44,628 bases of DNA, taken from Methylobacter sp. GTDB lineage: Bacteria; Pseudomonadota; Gammaproteobacteria; Methylococcales; Methylomonadaceae. The notes beneath the pieces were generated by a model. That model ran no database searches. It saw nothing but the letters and a program-made list of their open reading frames with translations, and was not told the origin of the DNA. A program made the position numbers and the translations under genes. This document shows, in pieces, positions 42,729 through 44,628 of the stretch (position 1 is the first letter of the stretch; every line of letters begins with the position of its first letter). Location of the stretch: positions 1 to 44,628 of the forward strand of contig NZ_JALOCF010000039.1 in the NCBI RefSeq assembly GCF_023227905.1. Direction: 5' to 3'.

Positions 42729-43164
42729 ACAGGGTTGCTGCTAGAAGGCCAAAAGACGCATGAGGCTTAGATGATGAAACATAAATATATGGTGTCGCTA
42801 TTCTAATCTCGATTACTATGAGAAATTTGCTCATGCTCAGCTGGTTAGGTTAAAGTTAGATTAAAGTAATAAGATATAGTCAAGCTGTGTGCTAATGTTC
42901 TTATTCGCCAATGAGACTGTACAATGGAATGGCCATCCTCAAAAAATCGATCGTGTAAGGCATCCAGCACAGCGTCAAACCCGCCTGTTAGGTAATAGTA
43001 CTCATTGAGTGAAGTAGTTACTTTCTTTATATTGCGAACTGTTGAGCAACAGATTGACCCTTAGACTGATTGGCAACAAGATTTCGGATTTTCATAAAAA
43101 ACGCAAATACACCCTCGGCAAATATTTTTGCCGGGGAAAACAAATATTATTTCAGGCATAGTGA
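42729..43164. other. Intergenic region upstream of rfbB
   Basis: I see no gene in these 436 AT-rich bases. The only clear structure is a hairpin at 43113-43136 (CCTCGGCAAA pairing with TTTGCCGGGG, one G-T wobble, 4-nt loop), about 28 bp before the rfbB start. It could be part of the leader. No JUMPstart-type element was recognised. Confidence 0.55.
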
Positions 43165-44232
43165 ATGATTCTAGTAACGGGCGGAGCCGGATTTATCGGT
43201 GCAAATTTTGTCTTGGAGTGGCTGGCTCAATCTGATGAAACAGTCATTAACCTTGATCAACTGACGTATGCCGGCAATCGCGAGAACCTGGCCTCCTTGG
43301 CAGAGGATTCGCGGCATGTTTTCGTGCACGGCGACATCGGCGATTCCGTTCTGGTGGCCCGCTTGCTGGCCCAGCATCAGCCCCGCGCCATCATCAATTT
43401 CGCCGCCGAGAGCCATGTCGACCGCTCCATCCACGGCCCGGAAGATTTCATCCAGACCAACATCGTCGGCACCTTCCGGCTGCTGGAAGCGGTGCGCGCC
43501 TACTGGCACAATCTGCCAGTTGAAGCCCGGCAAAACTTCCGTTTGCTGCATGTGTCCACCGATGAAGTCTACGGCTCGCTCGTTAAAGACGCGCCGGCTT
43601 TTACCGAAACCCACCGCTACGAGCCCAACAGCCCCTACTCGGCCAGCAAAGCCGCCAGCGACCATTTGGTGCGAGCCTATCATCACACTTATGGCCTGCC
43701 CGTGCTCACCACCAATTGCTCCAACAATTACGGACCGTACCATTTTCCGGAAAAGCTGATCCCGCTGATGATTGTCAATGCGCTCGCAGGCAAGCCCTTG
43801 CCGGTGTATGGCGATGGCCAGCAAATCCGGGACTGGCTCTACGTCAAAGACCATTGCAGCGCCATCCGCCGCGTGCTGGAGGCGGGCAAAGTCGGTGAGG
43901 TCTACAACGTGGGCGGCGGCAACGAAAAACCCAACATCGACATCGTCCACACGGTTTGCGCACTGCTCGACGAGCTCCGCGCCCGAGCCGACGGCAAGAG
44001 TTATCGCGAACAAATTACCTATGTCACGGATCGCCCCGGCCACGATCGCCGCTATGCCATTGACGCCAGCAAGATAGGGCGTGAACTCGGTTGGACGCCG
44101 GCCGAAACTTTCGAGACCGGCATCCGCAAAACCGTCCAGTGGTACCTGGAAAACCAGGACTGGGTCGCCAACGTCCAATCCGGTGCCTACCGCGAATGGG
44201 TAGAAAAGAATTACACCGGTCGTGCCGCATGA
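43165..44232 (+). CDS. rfbB: dTDP-glucose 4,6-dehydratase
   Basis: A 355-residue extended SDR enzyme that converts dTDP-glucose to dTDP-4-keto-6-deoxyglucose in dTDP-rhamnose synthesis. The NAD motif is TGGAGFIGANF near residues 5-15. HVSTDEVYG is the catalytic TDE region, and YSASKAASDH contains the YxxxK pair. NCSNNYGPYHFPEKLIP is a family signature. The gene and its 3' neighbour are clearly richer in G+C than most of the window, and the high G+C creates long shadow frames on the other strand. rfbD follows after 67 bp. Confidence 0.97.
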   Translation: MILVTGGAGFIGANFVLEWLAQSDETVINLDQLTYAGNRENLASLAEDSRHVFVHGDIGDSVLVARLLAQHQPRAIINFAAESHVDRSIHGPEDFIQTNIVGTFRLLEAVRAYWHNLPVEARQNFRLLHVSTDEVYGSLVKDAPAFTETHRYEPNSPYSASKAASDHLVRAYHHTYGLPVLTTNCSNNYGPYHFPEKLIPLMIVNALAGKPLPVYGDGQQIRDWLYVKDHCSAIRRVLEAGKVGEVYNVGGGNEKPNIDIVHTVCALLDELRARADGKSYREQITYVTDRPGHDRRYAIDASKIGRELGWTPAETFETGIRKTVQWYLENQDWVANVQSGAYREWVEKNYTGRAA

Positions 44233-44299
44233 CGAATGCGCTAAGAGCGGATTTGCACGGCGCAGCCGCCCGCAGGGTGTCGGGCAGGGATAGCTCGAC

Positions 44300-44628
44300 A
44301 TGAAAATCCTGCTGTTCGGCAAAAATGGCCAAGTCGGCTGGGAGTTGCAGCGCAGCCTTGCGCCGTTGGGCGAGCTGGTGGCGCTGGGCACGGACAGCCA
44401 GGATCTGTGCGGCGACTTCACCGATCCGGACGGCATCGTTAAAACCGTTCGCGCCGTCGCCCCGGATATCATCGTCAATGCCGCCGCCTATACCGCCGTC
44501 GACAAAGCCGAGAGCGAACCCGATCTGTCCCGTACTATCAATGCCCTGGCGCCCGGACGGTTAGCCGAAGAAGCCCAGCGGCGCGGCGCCTGGCTCGTTC
44601 ATTATTCCACCGACTACGTGTTCGACGG
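44300..44628 (+). CDS. rfbD: dTDP-4-dehydrorhamnose reductase (partial, C-terminus outside window)
   Basis: The first 109 residues of RfbD, which reduces dTDP-4-keto-rhamnose to dTDP-rhamnose. MKILLFGKNGQVGWEL is the typical start with the NADP-binding GxxGQVG motif. PDIIVNAAAYTAVDKAE and STDYVFDG are further signatures. The gene runs off the right edge. The ATG at 44300 follows rfbB by 67 bp in the same direction; rfbA or rfbC may follow outside the window. Confidence 0.95.
   Translation, partial: MKILLFGKNGQVGWELQRSLAPLGELVALGTDSQDLCGDFTDPDGIVKTVRAVAPDIIVNAAAYTAVDKAESEPDLSRTINALAPGRLAEEAQRRGAWLVHYSTDYVFD

Noticed and set aside
42729..43164. Hidden small gene in the rfbB upstream gap
   Set aside because: Frames are short, interrupted by stops, and lack ribosome-binding sites. 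The base composition looks non-coding.
43171..44478. 435-codon antisense frame opposite rfbB and rfbD
   Set aside because: It is the mirror of two well-supported rfb genes and is kept open by their high G+C. It has no recognisable motifs of its own.
1..44628. tRNA or rRNA genes
   Set aside because: I looked for tRNA-like GTTCGA-type T-loop motifs with CCA ends and for rRNA signatures while reading the gaps and found none. A proper tRNA scan was not possible.

Overview
The window looks like the replication-origin neighbourhood of a gammaproteobacterial chromosome, most likely a methanotroph of the order Methylococcales. The core genes are of gammaproteobacterial type and order: dnaA-dnaN-recF-gyrB, rpmH-rnpA-yidD-yidC-mnmE, rhlB/trxA/rho, mutY-yggX and nudE/yrfG. 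A flavin/iron-sulfur reductase beside hcp closely resembles MmoC, the reductase of soluble methane monooxygenase, as I remember that sequence. The taxonomic placement is inference; no 16S gene is present.

Layout. (1) 1-7.9 kb: a Tn7-like transposon, with tnsA-tnsB-tnsC-tniQ transcribed leftward as overlapping genes, an XRE regulator upstream, and a partial XRE/P-loop NTPase gene at the left edge that is probably cargo. The tnsA-side end, with three tandem repeats, stops a few bases past the gyrB stop codon. This mirrors Tn7 beside glmS and suggests gyrB is the attachment gene. (2) 7.9-14.1 kb: gyrB, recF, dnaN and dnaA, all leftward. Two perfect parS palindromes lie at the recF/gyrB junction, one inside the recF coding sequence. 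A DnaA-box/DnaA-trio module sits between dnaA and dnaN. (3) 14.2-18.1 kb: rpmH, rnpA, yidD, yidC and mnmE, rightward. (4) 18.2-22.8 kb: a nitric-oxide-response unit. norR is divergent from hcp and the MmoC-like reductase gene, with two NorR-type sites and a sigma-54 promoter between them. (5) 22.9-25.8 kb: two paralogous small secreted proteins, a CPXCG protein, an SDR oxidoreductase and a DUF4124 protein, all leftward. (6) 25.8-26.25 kb: an intergenic region with perfect DnaA boxes, an AT-rich stretch and a second DnaA-box/trio module with the same spacing as the first. This is the strongest oriC candidate, about 12 kb from dnaA. (7) 26.25-34.05 kb: a tightly packed MoxR/Bat operon that includes a PfkB sugar kinase. 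(8) 34-42.7 kb: an inverted-repeat element, nudE, yrfG, rhlB, trxA, rho, yggX, mutY, an AsmA-family gene and a small membrane protein. (9) 43.2 kb to the end: rfbB and the start of rfbD (dTDP-rhamnose synthesis), visibly richer in G+C.

The most interesting observations are the Tn7-like element apparently aimed at gyrB, the two matching DnaA-box/trio modules 13.3 kb apart, the parS site coding for the RecF C-terminus, and an MmoC-like reductase in the place of Hcr beside Hcp under apparent NorR/sigma-54 control. All coordinates and motifs were read by eye. Similarities to named families are from memory and were not searched.
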